Below, one piece after another: positions 16,186 through 25,449 of a stretch of 33,509 nucleotides of DNA. The notes under the pieces were generated by a model. That model ran no database searches. It was not told the DNA's origin and saw nothing but the letters and a program-made list of their open reading frames with translations. The DNA is taken from NCBI GenBank assembly GCA_937924805.1, contig CALDTZ010000002.1, positions 1 through 33,509 on the forward strand, given 5' to 3'. The first letter of the stretch is position 1; every line of letters begins with the position of its first letter. Position numbers and translations under genes: made by a program. This DNA is from an uncultured Saprospiraceae bacterium. GTDB taxonomy: Bacteria > Bacteroidota > Bacteroidia > Chitinophagales > Saprospiraceae.

Positions 16186-19100
16186 AATCAAATTCTTTTA
16201 ATTTTTCTTGTTCTTGATATGCACCTTCAAGGGTTCGACGTTCTGGACGCTCACCCCAATAAAACCATGACCACAAGTATTTAATGTCATTACTTAAATA
16301 CAATAAAAGGGGTAATACGTATAAGGTTAAAAAAGTAGCGATTCCAATACCGTAAGCAATTGATATAGCCATAGGAATCAAGAATTGCGCTTGAAAGCTA
16401 GTTTCAAAAATGAGGGGCGCTAATCCAGCAATTGTAGTTATAGATGTCAAAAATATGGCTCTAAATCTTGATAGTCCAGCTGTAAAAATGGCCTTGTCAA
16501 AACTGTAGCCTTCTTTTATAAAGTAATTGAATTTACTAATTAAGACGAGACCATCATTCACCATAATTCCGATCAAAGCGATAATCCCTAAAAACGATAA
16601 GATGTTTACTGGGAAATCGTGGATGGTATGTCCCCAACCGACACCAATCAAACTTAATGGAACCATAACAAGGAGCAGTAAAGGTTGTATATAAGATCGA
16701 AAAGTAAAAGCAATTACCGCATAGATTAACATTAGAATGATAGGGAATACTTTTTTTGATGATTGCTGTACTTTTGCGGCTTCTCGATTTTGCCCTTCGT
16801 ACAATGGCGAAACGGATGGGTATTTTGCCAATAAAGTAGGCATAAACGTCTGTTTCAGATTGTCTAAAATATCAGATGCACTGTCTTTGTTATCAACGAG
16901 ATCTGCATCTACTTTTATTTCTCTTTGTCCATTAAGGTGATTAATGGCAACTTCACCTCTTTCGATTTCGTAGGTAATAATTTCACTTAATGGCACTCGA
17001 ACACCATTGGGGGCAATAACTTCCATATTATTGAGATCATTCAGGCTATTTCTGCCTTTTTCATCATACCGTACATAGACTTTTACTTCATCTCTGCCAC
17101 GTTGAAATCGCTGAGCTTGTCTACCAAAAAATCCAGATCGTACTTGTGCCATTAAATTTTCTAGGGTAAACCCCAAAAGATAGGCATTGGATTTTAGTTT
17201 TAATTTGACTTCTTTGATACCCAAAGGATCGTTGTCTGAAATATCTTTAAGTTGAGATAATGTTCCTAATTTTTCTTTGAGTTCTGATTTGGCTGCTTTG
17301 AGTTCTTCAATGTTGTTTCCTGTTAGTGAAATTGAAATTGGACTACCTCCAAAATTGGTGTTGGAACCGAAATTTAATTGTTCAACACCTGGAACAAAAC
17401 CAACACGTTCGCGAATATCATTTGAAATGGCTTGCGCTGATAAGTCTCTTTCTTCTCCAGGAAGTAGGTTAAGGGTCAATGATGCATTACTTGATCCAGG
17501 GCCAATTCTTTTAAGGCAATTAAGGATTACACTTTTTTCACCTGTCTGGCTCTTTTTAAGCGCCTCATTGCTATTCCAAACTTCCTTTTCTATGTTTGAA
17601 ATGAGCTCATTGGTAATATCTTCGTTTGTCCCTTGAGGCATTTTTAAATTTACCTGTACGGTATCACTCGCTATGGACGGAAAAAACGTAAATCGTATGA
17701 TTCCCCCTTGCATTGCACCAATAGTTAAAACAAACAAGGAGATAGGAATGACGAAACCTAGAAATCGATTATTAAGGATGAATCGTAAGGAAGGAGCATA
17801 AAGGGTATCACGCATAAATTTTAGAAATCGATCACCAAATCGATTAATGGCAAAACTTTTTCCTTCCCGTTTCATAGCATTCGAATGCGCTAAATGGGCA
17901 GGTAAAATTAGAAGTGCTTCTACCAAAGAAACAGCCAACGTCAAGATTACCACCGTCGATACCTCGCCAAAGAAATTTCCAACACGACCATCGAGGTAGA
18001 AAAAAGTAGCAAAGGCAATCATCGTAGTTAATATGGCTGATATAATGGCTGGCAGTACATCCATCGTACCATCAATTGCAGCACGGATTGGTGATTTACC
18101 TTTTTCAAATTCATTATAGATGTTTTCTGCAATTACAATCCCATCATCAACTAGAATTCCAATAACGATGATCATGGCAAACAAGGATAATACATTTATA
18201 GTTACACCAAAAGATGTAGCAAAAATGAACATGCCTAAAAAGGAGATTGGCAACCCAAAAGCAACCCAAAGGGCTAGGGTAGGCTTAAGAAATATCGACA
18301 ACAAAAGTAACACCAAAATAATCCCAATAATCCCGTTCCATTGTAACAATTCCGTTCTTTGTTTTAGCGTAATCGATGAATCACGCGATACATTGAGTTT
18401 TATGTTGGGACTCGTAGCATTGTAGTCTTCAATGTACTTATTGGTCAAATCAGCGTTACTAAGTAAATCTTCGCTATTTGTGGCTGAAACAGTAATCGAA
18501 ATTGCCGGTTGACCATTATAGTATATTCGGTTTGGATTTTCTTCCCATCGATCTTTTACATTCGCTACATCTTTTAAATATGTTATGTTACCGGATGCAT
18601 CGGATCTCAAAACGATATTTTCAAAGTATATCGCATTGTAAAATTTATTATTGGCTCGAATTAAATATTCTTCTTGATCAGTTTTGATTGATCCTCCGGT
18701 TGATAGTAGGTTTGTTTGAGAGACAGCAGTTGCAACTTGGTTAAAACTTAAGCCTAAGGCTTTTAGTCGTTGGTCTTGAACGGCAATTTCGATTTCTTCA
18801 TTTGGGAAACCACTAAGATCTACTTGCGAAATGCCAGGCGTATTTCTGAGATCGTCTTCAATCCCTCGAGCGATAGATTTAAGCGTTTGTAAATTTACTT
18901 CCTTTCCACTAACCGTAAAACTAACGGCTTGTTGTATACTTTCTACTTTCGAGACTACAGGAGGTTCCATACCACTAGGGAAATTTGGTACCCGGTCTAC
19001 TGCGTTTTTTACATCCGCTAAGACTACATCAATATCAAACCCTTTTAGAGTTTCAATCGTAATTGTTGCTGCGTTTTCAGATGATATAGAGGTCACTCGA

Positions 19101-19336
19101 TCGATACCAACTAGACCTTTGAGGTTGTCCTCTATTTTGAGTACGATTCCTTCTTCAATTTCATTAGGTGCAGCACCGAAGTAAGCTATGTTTACATTGA
19201 TTATTTCTGAAGGTACTAATGGAAAGAATGAAGATTTCATACTACCCATTCCCAAGTATCCAAACAGAAAAATGGCAATGATTAATACATTTGTTGCTAC
19301 TGGGTATTTTATAAAAAAGCCAATAAATTTTTTCAT
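16178..19336 (-). CDS. RND efflux pump permease
   Basis: A 1052-residue inner-membrane transporter of the AcrB/MexB fold type: N-terminal 'IKYPVATNVLIIAIFLFGYLG' helix, a porter domain (about 35-330), helices 2-6, a second helix and porter half (about 515-860), and helices 8-12. The transmembrane-4 proton-relay pair D397-D398 is present in 'GILVDDGIVIAENI', and the matching second-half motif is 'GIMVNDGLVLISKFN'. It exchanges protons for substrate. The sequence is nearer to the broad multidrug/lipid-type Bacteroidota RND branch than to the CusA metal pumps, since no metal-binding Met cluster is obvious; substrate is unknown. It begins 4 nt after the adaptor gene and overlaps the TolC-like gene by 8 nt. 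Confidence 0.95.
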   Translation of the reverse strand: MKKFIGFFIKYPVATNVLIIAIFLFGYLGMGSMKSSFFPLVPSEIINVNIAYFGAAPNEIEEGIVLKIEDNLKGLVGIDRVTSISSENAATITIETLKGFDIDVVLADVKNAVDRVPNFPSGMEPPVVSKVESIQQAVSFTVSGKEVNLQTLKSIARGIEDDLRNTPGISQVDLSGFPNEEIEIAVQDQRLKALGLSFNQVATAVSQTNLLSTGGSIKTDQEEYLIRANNKFYNAIYFENIVLRSDASGNITYLKDVANVKDRWEENPNRIYYNGQPAISITVSATNSEDLLSNADLTNKYIEDYNATSPNIKLNVSRDSSITLKQRTELLQWNGIIGIILVLLLLSIFLKPTLALWVAFGLPISFLGMFIFATSFGVTINVLSLFAMIIVIGILVDDGIVIAENIYNEFEKGKSPIRAAIDGTMDVLPAIISAILTTMIAFATFFYLDGRVGNFFGEVSTVVILTLAVSLVEALLILPAHLAHSNAMKREGKSFAINRFGDRFLKFMRDTLYAPSLRFILNNRFLGFVIPISLFVLTIGAMQGGIIRFTFFPSIASDTVQVNLKMPQGTNEDITNELISNIEKEVWNSNEALKKSQTGEKSVILNCLKRIGPGSSNASLTLNLLPGEERDLSAQAISNDIRERVGFVPGVEQLNFGSNTNFGGSPISISLTGNNIEELKAAKSELKEKLGTLSQLKDISDNDPLGIKEVKLKLKSNAYLLGFTLENLMAQVRSGFFGRQAQRFQRGRDEVKVYVRYDEKGRNSLNDLNNMEVIAPNGVRVPLSEIITYEIERGEVAINHLNGQREIKVDADLVDNKDSASDILDNLKQTFMPTLLAKYPSVSPLYEGQNREAAKVQQSSKKVFPIILMLIYAVIAFTFRSYIQPLLLLVMVPLSLIGVGWGHTIHDFPVNILSFLGIIALIGIMVNDGLVLISKFNYFIKEGYSFDKAIFTAGLSRFRAIFLTSITTIAGLAPLIFETSFQAQFLIPMAISIAYGIGIATFLTLYVLPLLLYLSNDIKYLWSWFYWGERPERRTLEGAYQEQEKLKEFDYE

Positions 19337-19340
19337 AATC

Positions 19341-20480
19341 TTATTTGCTTAATTTGATAGGGTTAACCTTCATACCATTGTAGGCGCCTGCGACTGATTT
19401 ATGTATCATCCATTCTCCAGTGTCTATACCTTTTACATAAACATTTTTATCTGAAATATGTATCGGATCGATTTCTCGTTTTTGTAAAAGACTATCTGAA
19501 ATTAAGTATACGAAGCGTTCGTCGATCAGAAGATTTCGAGGGATTTTTGCTACTTCTTTTAATTCAACCGTGGATATTTGTGCTTGTAGGTACATTCCTT
19601 CTTTTAGATCACGGCCTCTCACCTCAATGATAGCCAGAGCAGATTGTGATTGAGGATCAACAATCTTATTGATTCGAGATACCTTGCCATTCCATTTTTT
19701 ACTTTGATCATTATTAAAAAGAGTCACTTTCTTTCCAACGTTGATAAGATCTAGTTCTGTAGGGTTAATCTTAACTTCCATCTCATATACTGATGGATCA
19801 ATAAAAGTACCTAGTTGTTGTCCCAGATTAACAAGGGCACCTTTATTAATATTACTATTACTTAGAATACCTGAAAATGGCGCTCTAATTTGGTAGTAAT
19901 TGTTTTGTACTTCTTGGGCTTTTATAGTATAAAACTGCGTGTAGATATTTTTACCATTAATAAAAGCTTTTTCTCTATCTGATTTTGGTTTTGGTAGTTC
20001 AGGAAGTGATCGGTTTACATCAAATGTATTTATGTATTGATTCCATTGGTCGAATGAAGTAGGGTAGTCAAATTTTAAGTCCGCTAAGATTGCTGTCAAA
20101 CTTTGCAGAAGTTGAGCTTTACTTGCTTTTTGATTAGCTTTAAACTCACTATTGTCAATAGACAATAGAATTTCTCCTTCCGCATAAGCCACACCACTTT
20201 TAAAGGGGTGATCACTATACTGAAAAACACCTTGTGCTCTACTAACGATGTCTATTTTGTTTTTTGCCTCAAGCACACCATTGGATTCAATAGCTACTGC
20301 TGTGTTTATTAATTTGACGGTTTCATAAATAACATTCGTTAGATTGTTTTCTATTTTTTGTTTTGGAGCCTTTTTCATATTCTTTAATACGCCAAAATAA
20401 TTAGCGGTAAAAAATAGTATGATTAAAGCGATAATGGTACTTATAATGTGCTGCCGTGTTTGGCGCTTTCTTTTGGACAT
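19341..20480 (-). CDS. RND efflux periplasmic adaptor (membrane fusion protein)
   Basis: A 379-residue protein, first gene of the tripartite efflux operon. A membrane anchor at about residues 11-29 holds it to the inner membrane; no lipobox Cys is seen. The body follows the HlyD/MFP order: a lipoyl-like half (GVLEAKNKIDIVSRAQGVFQY), a short helical hairpin rather than a long one (about 105-190), the second lipoyl half (YQIRAPFSGILSNSNINKGALVNLGQQLG), a beta barrel (EMEVKINPTELDLINVGKKVTLF) and a membrane-proximal part. It bridges the RND permease and the TolC-like channel. The permease gene follows after only 4 nt, which suggests tight co-expression. A possible promoter lies just upstream. 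Confidence 0.92.
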   Translation of the reverse strand: MSKRKRQTRQHIISTIIALIILFFTANYFGVLKNMKKAPKQKIENNLTNVIYETVKLINTAVAIESNGVLEAKNKIDIVSRAQGVFQYSDHPFKSGVAYAEGEILLSIDNSEFKANQKASKAQLLQSLTAILADLKFDYPTSFDQWNQYINTFDVNRSLPELPKPKSDREKAFINGKNIYTQFYTIKAQEVQNNYYQIRAPFSGILSNSNINKGALVNLGQQLGTFIDPSVYEMEVKINPTELDLINVGKKVTLFNNDQSKKWNGKVSRINKIVDPQSQSALAIIEVRGRDLKEGMYLQAQISTVELKEVAKIPRNLLIDERFVYLISDSLLQKREIDPIHISDKNVYVKGIDTGEWMIHKSVAGAYNGMKVNPIKLSK

Positions 20481-20496
20481 GAGTTCGGCTGATTTA

Positions 20497-20529
20497 CAAT
20501 GCTAATTTAGTGCTTCTTACGATAGCAAA
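20497..20529 (-). promoter_or_regulatory. Possible promoter of the efflux operon
   Basis: On the minus strand TTTG (20529-20526) is followed after 21 nt by TAGCATTG (20504-20497), seven of eight bases matching the Bacteroidota -7 box. This would give a leader of roughly 10 nt before the adaptor ATG at 20480. Confidence 0.35.
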
Positions 20530-20754
20530 TAACAGAAAAGGCTTGACTTTTGTTTTACTTTTAATGTATTACGACTTTCATTAAAACCTAAGTCCGTCAT
20601 TTTTTAATTCGAAGGATCAAAAAATCAATCTGATCATAAATACCATCGAAGGTATAATTGAAGATCAATAGTGATAGTTGTTTCAATTTATTTCTTTGTA
20701 ATTAGGTCCGTTCGTGTAAAACTAGAGCTAACGATCGTATTTCGGTGGTAAAAA

Positions 20755-21855
20755 TTATGGAAGAGACTTAATAATTCTAATTATTTCATGGCTAAAAGGG
20801 GCATTGATCTCGCGCTTTTGTTTTTGAAGAGTAAAAAGACTTATAGTCGTATTTAGTTGAGGCAGGTACATTACATCCGTTCCCCAAAATCCACCATGGT
20901 AATAGGCAGAATCTCCGTGAAAGGTTAGGTGCCTTATCCCCAAGCAATAGTTAGACTGTTCTTTTGCTAAAACGTAGGTATAGAGCAATTTCAGAATGTT
21001 TGAATCTTCAATAATTTTCCCTTCAAAAAGATATTGGAAAAATAAAGCTAAATCTTTCGTTGTTGAAACCAGTCCACCACCACCAAACAAGTCCCAAGAA
21101 GGATTTAAATCATACGAATCCCAATCAAACTTTCGGTCATATTGATGCACCAGTGGTAGTGCATTTGTTGGTGTTTTCTCAAGATCTATAAACCATGTTT
21201 GATGTAAACCAAGTAATTTAAAATTCAATAAAACTCGTACTGCTATATAAAAAGGCTGCTTTGTTATATGTTCAATTATTTCGGTAAGCAATAAGTAGTT
21301 GATATCCGCATAAGCAAAAGTTTTGCCTATTGGTTCAGGGTCGGCAATATTCATAGATAATGAAATTTGTTCGTCTCGTGTCCATGATTTATTTCGGTGA
21401 TCGTTTACGTAAGCAAAATAATCTTCAGTTACATAATCCGTGATACCTGAGGTATGGGATAGCAAGTGCCGAATATTAATTTTCTTTAATTCATAGCCAG
21501 CTTTTCTAAGTTTATTTCTTGTTTTTTTATGAAGTAATTTTTTTATTGACTGGTCTAATGATAATTGATCTGATTCAATTAATTTTAAGATGGCGACAGC
21601 AATATATGTTTTAGTATTGCTAGCGATAAGAGCAGGTTGATTTGGATTGATTATTTCCTTTGTTTTTGCATTGCTGAATCCTACTGCTGATGTCCAAGAT
21701 ATGTTTTTGTTTGGTGATTCTAAATGGACCATGATGCCAATTGCATCTTTATTCGCTTGGTAGGTAGAATCAAGTAGGTGTTGAAATGGAGCTACCACAT
21801 TTTGACCATTTCCACTATATGCAATTAACAATAGTAATAAAGAAAAATACTTCAT
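20755..21855 (-). CDS. Exported serine hydrolase (beta-lactamase/PBP class C-like)
   Basis: A 366-residue protein from the ATG at 21855, which gives a clean signal peptide ending near 'SGNGQ'. An ATG at 21891 would add 12 residues ahead of it and spoil the signal. Catalytic motifs of the serine beta-lactamase-like family are SNTK (S79, K82), YAD (Y182) and the HGG triplet (H320) in place of KTG, which is typical of the broad class C-like/D-aminopeptidase group. 'HLLSHTSGITDY' at 130-141 and 'FGGGGLVSTTKDLALFF' at 257-273 are also family marks. The group includes esterases, peptidases and carboxypeptidases, so the substrate is unknown and beta-lactam hydrolysis is not implied. It lies on the minus strand next to the T9SS-secreted protein. 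Confidence 0.85.
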   Translation of the reverse strand: MKYFSLLLLLIAYSGNGQNVVAPFQHLLDSTYQANKDAIGIMVHLESPNKNISWTSAVGFSNAKTKEIINPNQPALIASNTKTYIAVAILKLIESDQLSLDQSIKKLLHKKTRNKLRKAGYELKKINIRHLLSHTSGITDYVTEDYFAYVNDHRNKSWTRDEQISLSMNIADPEPIGKTFAYADINYLLLTEIIEHITKQPFYIAVRVLLNFKLLGLHQTWFIDLEKTPTNALPLVHQYDRKFDWDSYDLNPSWDLFGGGGLVSTTKDLALFFQYLFEGKIIEDSNILKLLYTYVLAKEQSNYCLGIRHLTFHGDSAYYHGGFWGTDVMYLPQLNTTISLFTLQKQKREINAPFSHEIIRIIKSLP

Positions 21856-21903
21856 AGAATTGTTGATGATTATTTTTATTGTTAAGGTCATAAAGTAGCT
21901 AAT

Positions 21904-23403
21904 TTAGTGCTTAATGAATTTACCATTGATATGACCATCTTGATCATTTTGAATATCGAAAAAGTATATTCCTGACGTATAATTTTCAGTATTTAATACT
22001 ACTCTGGTTTTACAATTCCTTGTAGTAATCTTTTGTCCTATGGCATCGTATATGTTGATAGTCAAAACGTTGTTATCGGGGTTTTCAATATCGATTGTTA
22101 GTCGATTATTTACTGGATTAGGATATAGTTTATAGGTTATCTTCTTAGTTTTTAGGTTATGTAAAGCATTAGTTTTAGAAAAACTTGGTAATTCTACAAC
22201 ATAAGAATCTACAGATATCCCATCTTCGGTACCACTCCAGTCGGATCCAAATAAGACTCGAGTCCCACTTGGGCTTATCACGGCGTGGGGTTCACCCCAA
22301 TAATCATATTCATCTTCGTCACTTCGGTGATGTCCAATTCTACAAACACGGATATCATTTTGATCTGCTTTTACAATCACTAATTCTTGATCTAGCAATG
22401 CCTGCCCGTCTTGGTCATAGCCTATCATAGAAGCTGCTAGCCAGCCTCCATTTGTATTTTTGTGTGCTAATGCAGAAATATGTGTCCCTGATTGTGGATA
22501 ATCATAACCTTGACTTTGACTAATTAAGGGAAAGCATTCCCCATTGGTAAGATCATGACTAATCACATCACCAATACATCCACCATCTGGTCCTTCAGCG
22601 AAAGCAATCGCGAAATATCCATCATTACCATTGGTAAGTTTGCCAATACACGAATGTTCTACACTTGATTTGTTTAAATGGGCTATAGAGTTACCTTGTT
22701 CATTGTAAACTTCATTTGTATGGTAAAAAAGCATACCACTTGGTGCAACAGCTGGGGCAGTATCATCAACATCATTTATGGAAAAAGTGGTTAAAGTGCC
22801 GTCGGAAATGCGATATGAATAAGTCGATTCATTGCTACATCGAAACGTAAATACATCGGAATCCCAGGACATCATTTGTATATCGTTACCCATTTCAATA
22901 GATCCATTACAATTTGATATCAAAGCTAAATCAACGAGATTTTCTTTTTGTTGACAATCGACAGAATATCGAACGAATTGATTGGTCATTCGATCAGGAT
23001 AATAAAAGATTTTTGGATCATTAAAATCCCAAAAAATCTGTTCTAAATCTATAGGGTTAACATCGTCAAGAGATCGTATAAATTGATAGTTAATGCCATT
23101 TAGTAAAGAGTGATTTCCTTCGGATTGATTATATAAAATCATCATGGTTTCATCTGCATTCCATGCCTGGATAGTACTGTACATAGGTACGATGACTCCT
23201 CCAGGTGCTGCGTTTGTAATTCTTCGAATGGTGGTGTTAAATGAAGGATCGACAATGGATTCTAGATAAGCAGGTTTATCAATATCTTGCATAGGGTGTA
23301 AAGAAAGGTCATTGACCATCAATCCTTCTGATAAATCTTGAGCAGATAATACTGTTGATAAAATGATAATGATTAACCCTGCAACTATTTTAGTAAAAAA
23401 CAT
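21904..23403 (-). CDS. T9SS-secreted protein with C-terminal sorting domain
   Basis: A 499-residue protein with a signal peptide (to about 'LSAQ', residue 22). The last ~75 residues are a type A T9SS sorting domain: 'YKLYPNPVNNRLTID', 'NINIYDAIGQKI' and 'ENYTSGIYFFDI', ending in a short Lys/His tail. The domain directs export through the Bacteroidota type IX system, where it is cut off and the protein is anchored or released. The middle, about residues 40-420, has repeated 'W..DE..ILYN', 'SPSGTRVLFGSDWSG' and 'GEPHAVISPSG' segments, like a TolB/oligogalacturonate-lyase type beta propeller. Its enzyme role is unknown. It is upstream of the serine hydrolase on the same strand, with a 48-bp gap to that gene's preferred start. 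Confidence 0.88.
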   Translation of the reverse strand: MFFTKIVAGLIIIILSTVLSAQDLSEGLMVNDLSLHPMQDIDKPAYLESIVDPSFNTTIRRITNAAPGGVIVPMYSTIQAWNADETMMILYNQSEGNHSLLNGINYQFIRSLDDVNPIDLEQIFWDFNDPKIFYYPDRMTNQFVRYSVDCQQKENLVDLALISNCNGSIEMGNDIQMMSWDSDVFTFRCSNESTYSYRISDGTLTTFSINDVDDTAPAVAPSGMLFYHTNEVYNEQGNSIAHLNKSSVEHSCIGKLTNGNDGYFAIAFAEGPDGGCIGDVISHDLTNGECFPLISQSQGYDYPQSGTHISALAHKNTNGGWLAASMIGYDQDGQALLDQELVIVKADQNDIRVCRIGHHRSDEDEYDYWGEPHAVISPSGTRVLFGSDWSGTEDGISVDSYVVELPSFSKTNALHNLKTKKITYKLYPNPVNNRLTIDIENPDNNVLTINIYDAIGQKITTRNCKTRVVLNTENYTSGIYFFDIQNDQDGHINGKFIKH

Positions 23404-23440
23404 AGGAATCTTATGGATGCATATTGAATATACGCCACTT

Positions 23441-24217
23441 TTATCTTATAAACCCACCTTCAGAATGGATGATTTGACCCGTCACCCATTCACCATCTTC
23501 GCTCGTAAGAAAACCAATAAGTTTAGCTGTGTCTTTTGGTGTGCCAAGACGTTTCATTGGAAAGCGCTTTAATAATTGCATTTGTAATTTTTCGTCCATC
23601 CATCCTGTGTCATTTGGTCCAGGGTTTACTGCGTTAATTGTTATTCCTTTTGATGCTATAGTTTGAGCGATCGTTTTTGTAAATGTCTCCATCGCACCTT
23701 TGGTAATAGCGTAGGCAATTTCATCTGGCATCGGACCTAGTGATTGTCCTGATGTTATATTTATTATGCGACCAAACTGAGAATATTTAAATTGATTAAT
23801 GAAGGCCAATGTCAATAAAGTAGTGGCTTTAATGTTGATCTTGTAATGATCATCTAACGTGCTCCCGGTTAAGGATTTTATTGTTGAATTTGTACTGAAT
23901 GTAGCATTGTTGATCAAGACGTGAGGGCTACCTAACTTTTGGTTTACAGCTGCTAATAATGTTTCGGTAGCACTATCTTTTGAGAGATCTACTTCCATTT
24001 TTTCACATCGAACGCCTATTTTTTGTATTTCTTCTTGAATCAAACTTGGTTCATTATCATCGACACTCCAAGGCATTTGTTTGTCATATGGAGTCCAGTA
24101 GGTAAAAAACAGATCAAATTCTTTTTTTGCAAGTTCAACACAGATGGCTCGACCAATACCTTTTAGACGGCTGACCCCAGTTATTAATGCAATTTTCCTA
24201 GTTGTTTTAGGTGTCAT
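23441..24217 (-). CDS. Short-chain dehydrogenase/reductase
   Basis: A 258-residue classical SDR. The cofactor motif is a variant, TGVSRLKGIG (residues 13-22) in place of TGxxxGIG, with one extra residue between the glycines. It also has NNA (103-105), the catalytic Ser156 in NITSGQS, and Tyr169/Lys173 in YAITK, then NPGPNDTGW after the catalytic helix. It is probably an NAD(P)H-dependent oxidoreductase of unknown substrate. The insertion 'TYWTPYDKQMPWSVDDNEP' after strand 2 is a feature seen in a small SDR subgroup often annotated only as SDR or 3-oxoacyl-ACP reductase. The start overlaps the last 11 nt of the upstream small membrane protein gene, which suggests co-translation. Confidence 0.9.
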   Translation of the reverse strand: MTPKTTRKIALITGVSRLKGIGRAICVELAKKEFDLFFTYWTPYDKQMPWSVDDNEPSLIQEEIQKIGVRCEKMEVDLSKDSATETLLAAVNQKLGSPHVLINNATFSTNSTIKSLTGSTLDDHYKINIKATTLLTLAFINQFKYSQFGRIINITSGQSLGPMPDEIAYAITKGAMETFTKTIAQTIASKGITINAVNPGPNDTGWMDEKLQMQLLKRFPMKRLGTPKDTAKLIGFLTSEDGEWVTGQIIHSEGGFIR

Positions 24218-24395
24218 TGTTCGATTGTTTAGATTTTAGAAATCGGCTTATTACGTAAAGGAATAATGAGACGATTACAATCAAGGTTCCATGATCATTA
24301 CCATTTTTAATATAAGCATCAGTATAGAGTTGATACCCAATTCCAGTAAGTGCTAAGAGAATAGAAAGTATATTAAGTACTTTAAATATGGGCAT
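24207..24395 (-). CDS. Small membrane protein
   Basis: A 62-residue protein from the ATG at 24395; a TTG at 24452 would add 19 residues but is not supported. Two hydrophobic helices at about residues 5-22 and 37-52 flank a polar loop (YTDAYIKNGNDHG), and the C terminus is charged (RFLKSKQSNNDT). It is not a recognised family. Its stop overlaps the start of the short-chain dehydrogenase gene by 11 nt, so the two are probably one transcript. A role cannot be inferred. Confidence 0.65.
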   Translation of the reverse strand: MPIFKVLNILSILLALTGIGYQLYTDAYIKNGNDHGTLIVIVSLFLYVISRFLKSKQSNNDT

Positions 24396-24524
24396 AGACT
24401 TTGTTTTCTTGAATGAATAGGATTTGTTGAAAACGGGTTGTAAATAAATCAAAAGTAACTAGAATACGACATAAGCAAATTTAAACATTGATCGATAAGT
24501 GATTTTCTAATCTGTGCACCCATT

Positions 24525-25373
24525 TTATTGCTTTATTTTTAGTAGTTGTAGTGCTTTATACGTAATCTCTTTTCTTAGTGGGGGAAATAATTTCATATCG
24601 AAATTTTTCTTAGGTTCAATGTTTGTCGCAAAATAATAAACGTCTTGACTTAGTTCAATATACCCAACAAACCATCCATTATTGATCTGATCATTAATAG
24701 ACCAACCTGTTTTGCCAGAGATACGATAGGCTTCATTTTTATCGATCACAAAAAGTGATTTCATAATGTTTTCTGTTCTAGGAGATATTGGTAATGATGA
24801 ATTGTAAAATCGTTGTAAGAAGTCTATTTGTTCAAACTGGGTGATCGAAGAATTTCCTTTAAGCCAAAACTGATCGATTGTTGTCGAATCAAAAACCATA
24901 GAACCATAGTTTATATATTCTATTTTGGTCCTCATTTGATTAGTACCTATTTTTCTAGCTATTTCTTGATAACAAGGAACACATGAAAGTTGAAAAGCAT
25001 CTTTAATGGTTAGATCTTGTTCCCAATATTTGGATGCTCTTTTTTCTCCATTCCATTTGAATAGGGTTTTTTCATTTTCGATAATACCCGTTTCTAATCC
25101 AATGATTGTATTTGGAATTTTGAACGTGGAAGCAGGAAGTTTTCCCGTGTGTGCCCATTCAAAATCGTTACTGTAGAAGATCTTTTTGATTGGGTCTAAT
25201 ATTAAAATACTACCCGCTAAATCTGCAGAATCAAGCATAGATTGGAATTCTTTTTTTACAATCTGGTGATTTTTTTTCTTAATATTGATGTCTACGGTTG
25301 GTTTTGATGTTTCATCTTTATTTCCGCAAGAGATGAATAGCATCATTATATAAATAAATGGTATTTTTTTCAT
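24525..25373 (-). CDS. Class D beta-lactamase-family lipoprotein
   Basis: A 282-residue protein with the class D motif order. The signal ends in the lipobox FISC (C16), so it is a lipoprotein. The catalytic motifs are S82-TFK85 (PASTFKIPN), S130-CV (LSCVPCY), Y156-GS in place of the usual YGN, K221-TG (ISGKTGW), and W170 in 'DQFWLKG', where OXA enzymes have the Trp that packs near the carboxylated Lys. It should therefore be able to acylate, and may hydrolyse beta-lactams or act as a sensor-like or penicillin-binding protein. The YGS change is worth noting. It lies after the oxyR gene on the same strand with a 76-nt gap containing a perfect palindrome. Resistance is not implied without assay. 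Confidence 0.88.
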   Translation of the reverse strand: MKKIPFIYIMMLFISCGNKDETSKPTVDINIKKKNHQIVKKEFQSMLDSADLAGSILILDPIKKIFYSNDFEWAHTGKLPASTFKIPNTIIGLETGIIENEKTLFKWNGEKRASKYWEQDLTIKDAFQLSCVPCYQEIARKIGTNQMRTKIEYINYGSMVFDSTTIDQFWLKGNSSITQFEQIDFLQRFYNSSLPISPRTENIMKSLFVIDKNEAYRISGKTGWSINDQINNGWFVGYIELSQDVYYFATNIEPKKNFDMKLFPPLRKEITYKALQLLKIKQ

Positions 25374-25420
25374 TCGGATATAATCTTGTGATCCAGTTTT
25401 ATAAAGACAAATAGTTTTGC

Positions 25421-25438
25421 TTAACTTATCTAAGTTAA
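25421..25438. promoter_or_regulatory. Perfect 8+8 palindrome upstream of the class D gene
   Basis: TTAACTTA-TC-TAAGTTAA, an exact inverted repeat with a 2-nt spacer. It lies 11 nt after the oxyR stop and 47 nt before the class D beta-lactamase ATG, both on the minus strand. There is no U-tract beyond it, which argues against an intrinsic terminator and for a protein-binding site. Confidence 0.5.
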
Positions 25439-25449
25439 AAGGTCATTAC

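Noticed and set aside
18120..18425. Open frame of 101 codons antisense to the RND permease
   Set aside because: Shadow of the permease gene; the composition follows the antisense of membrane helices.
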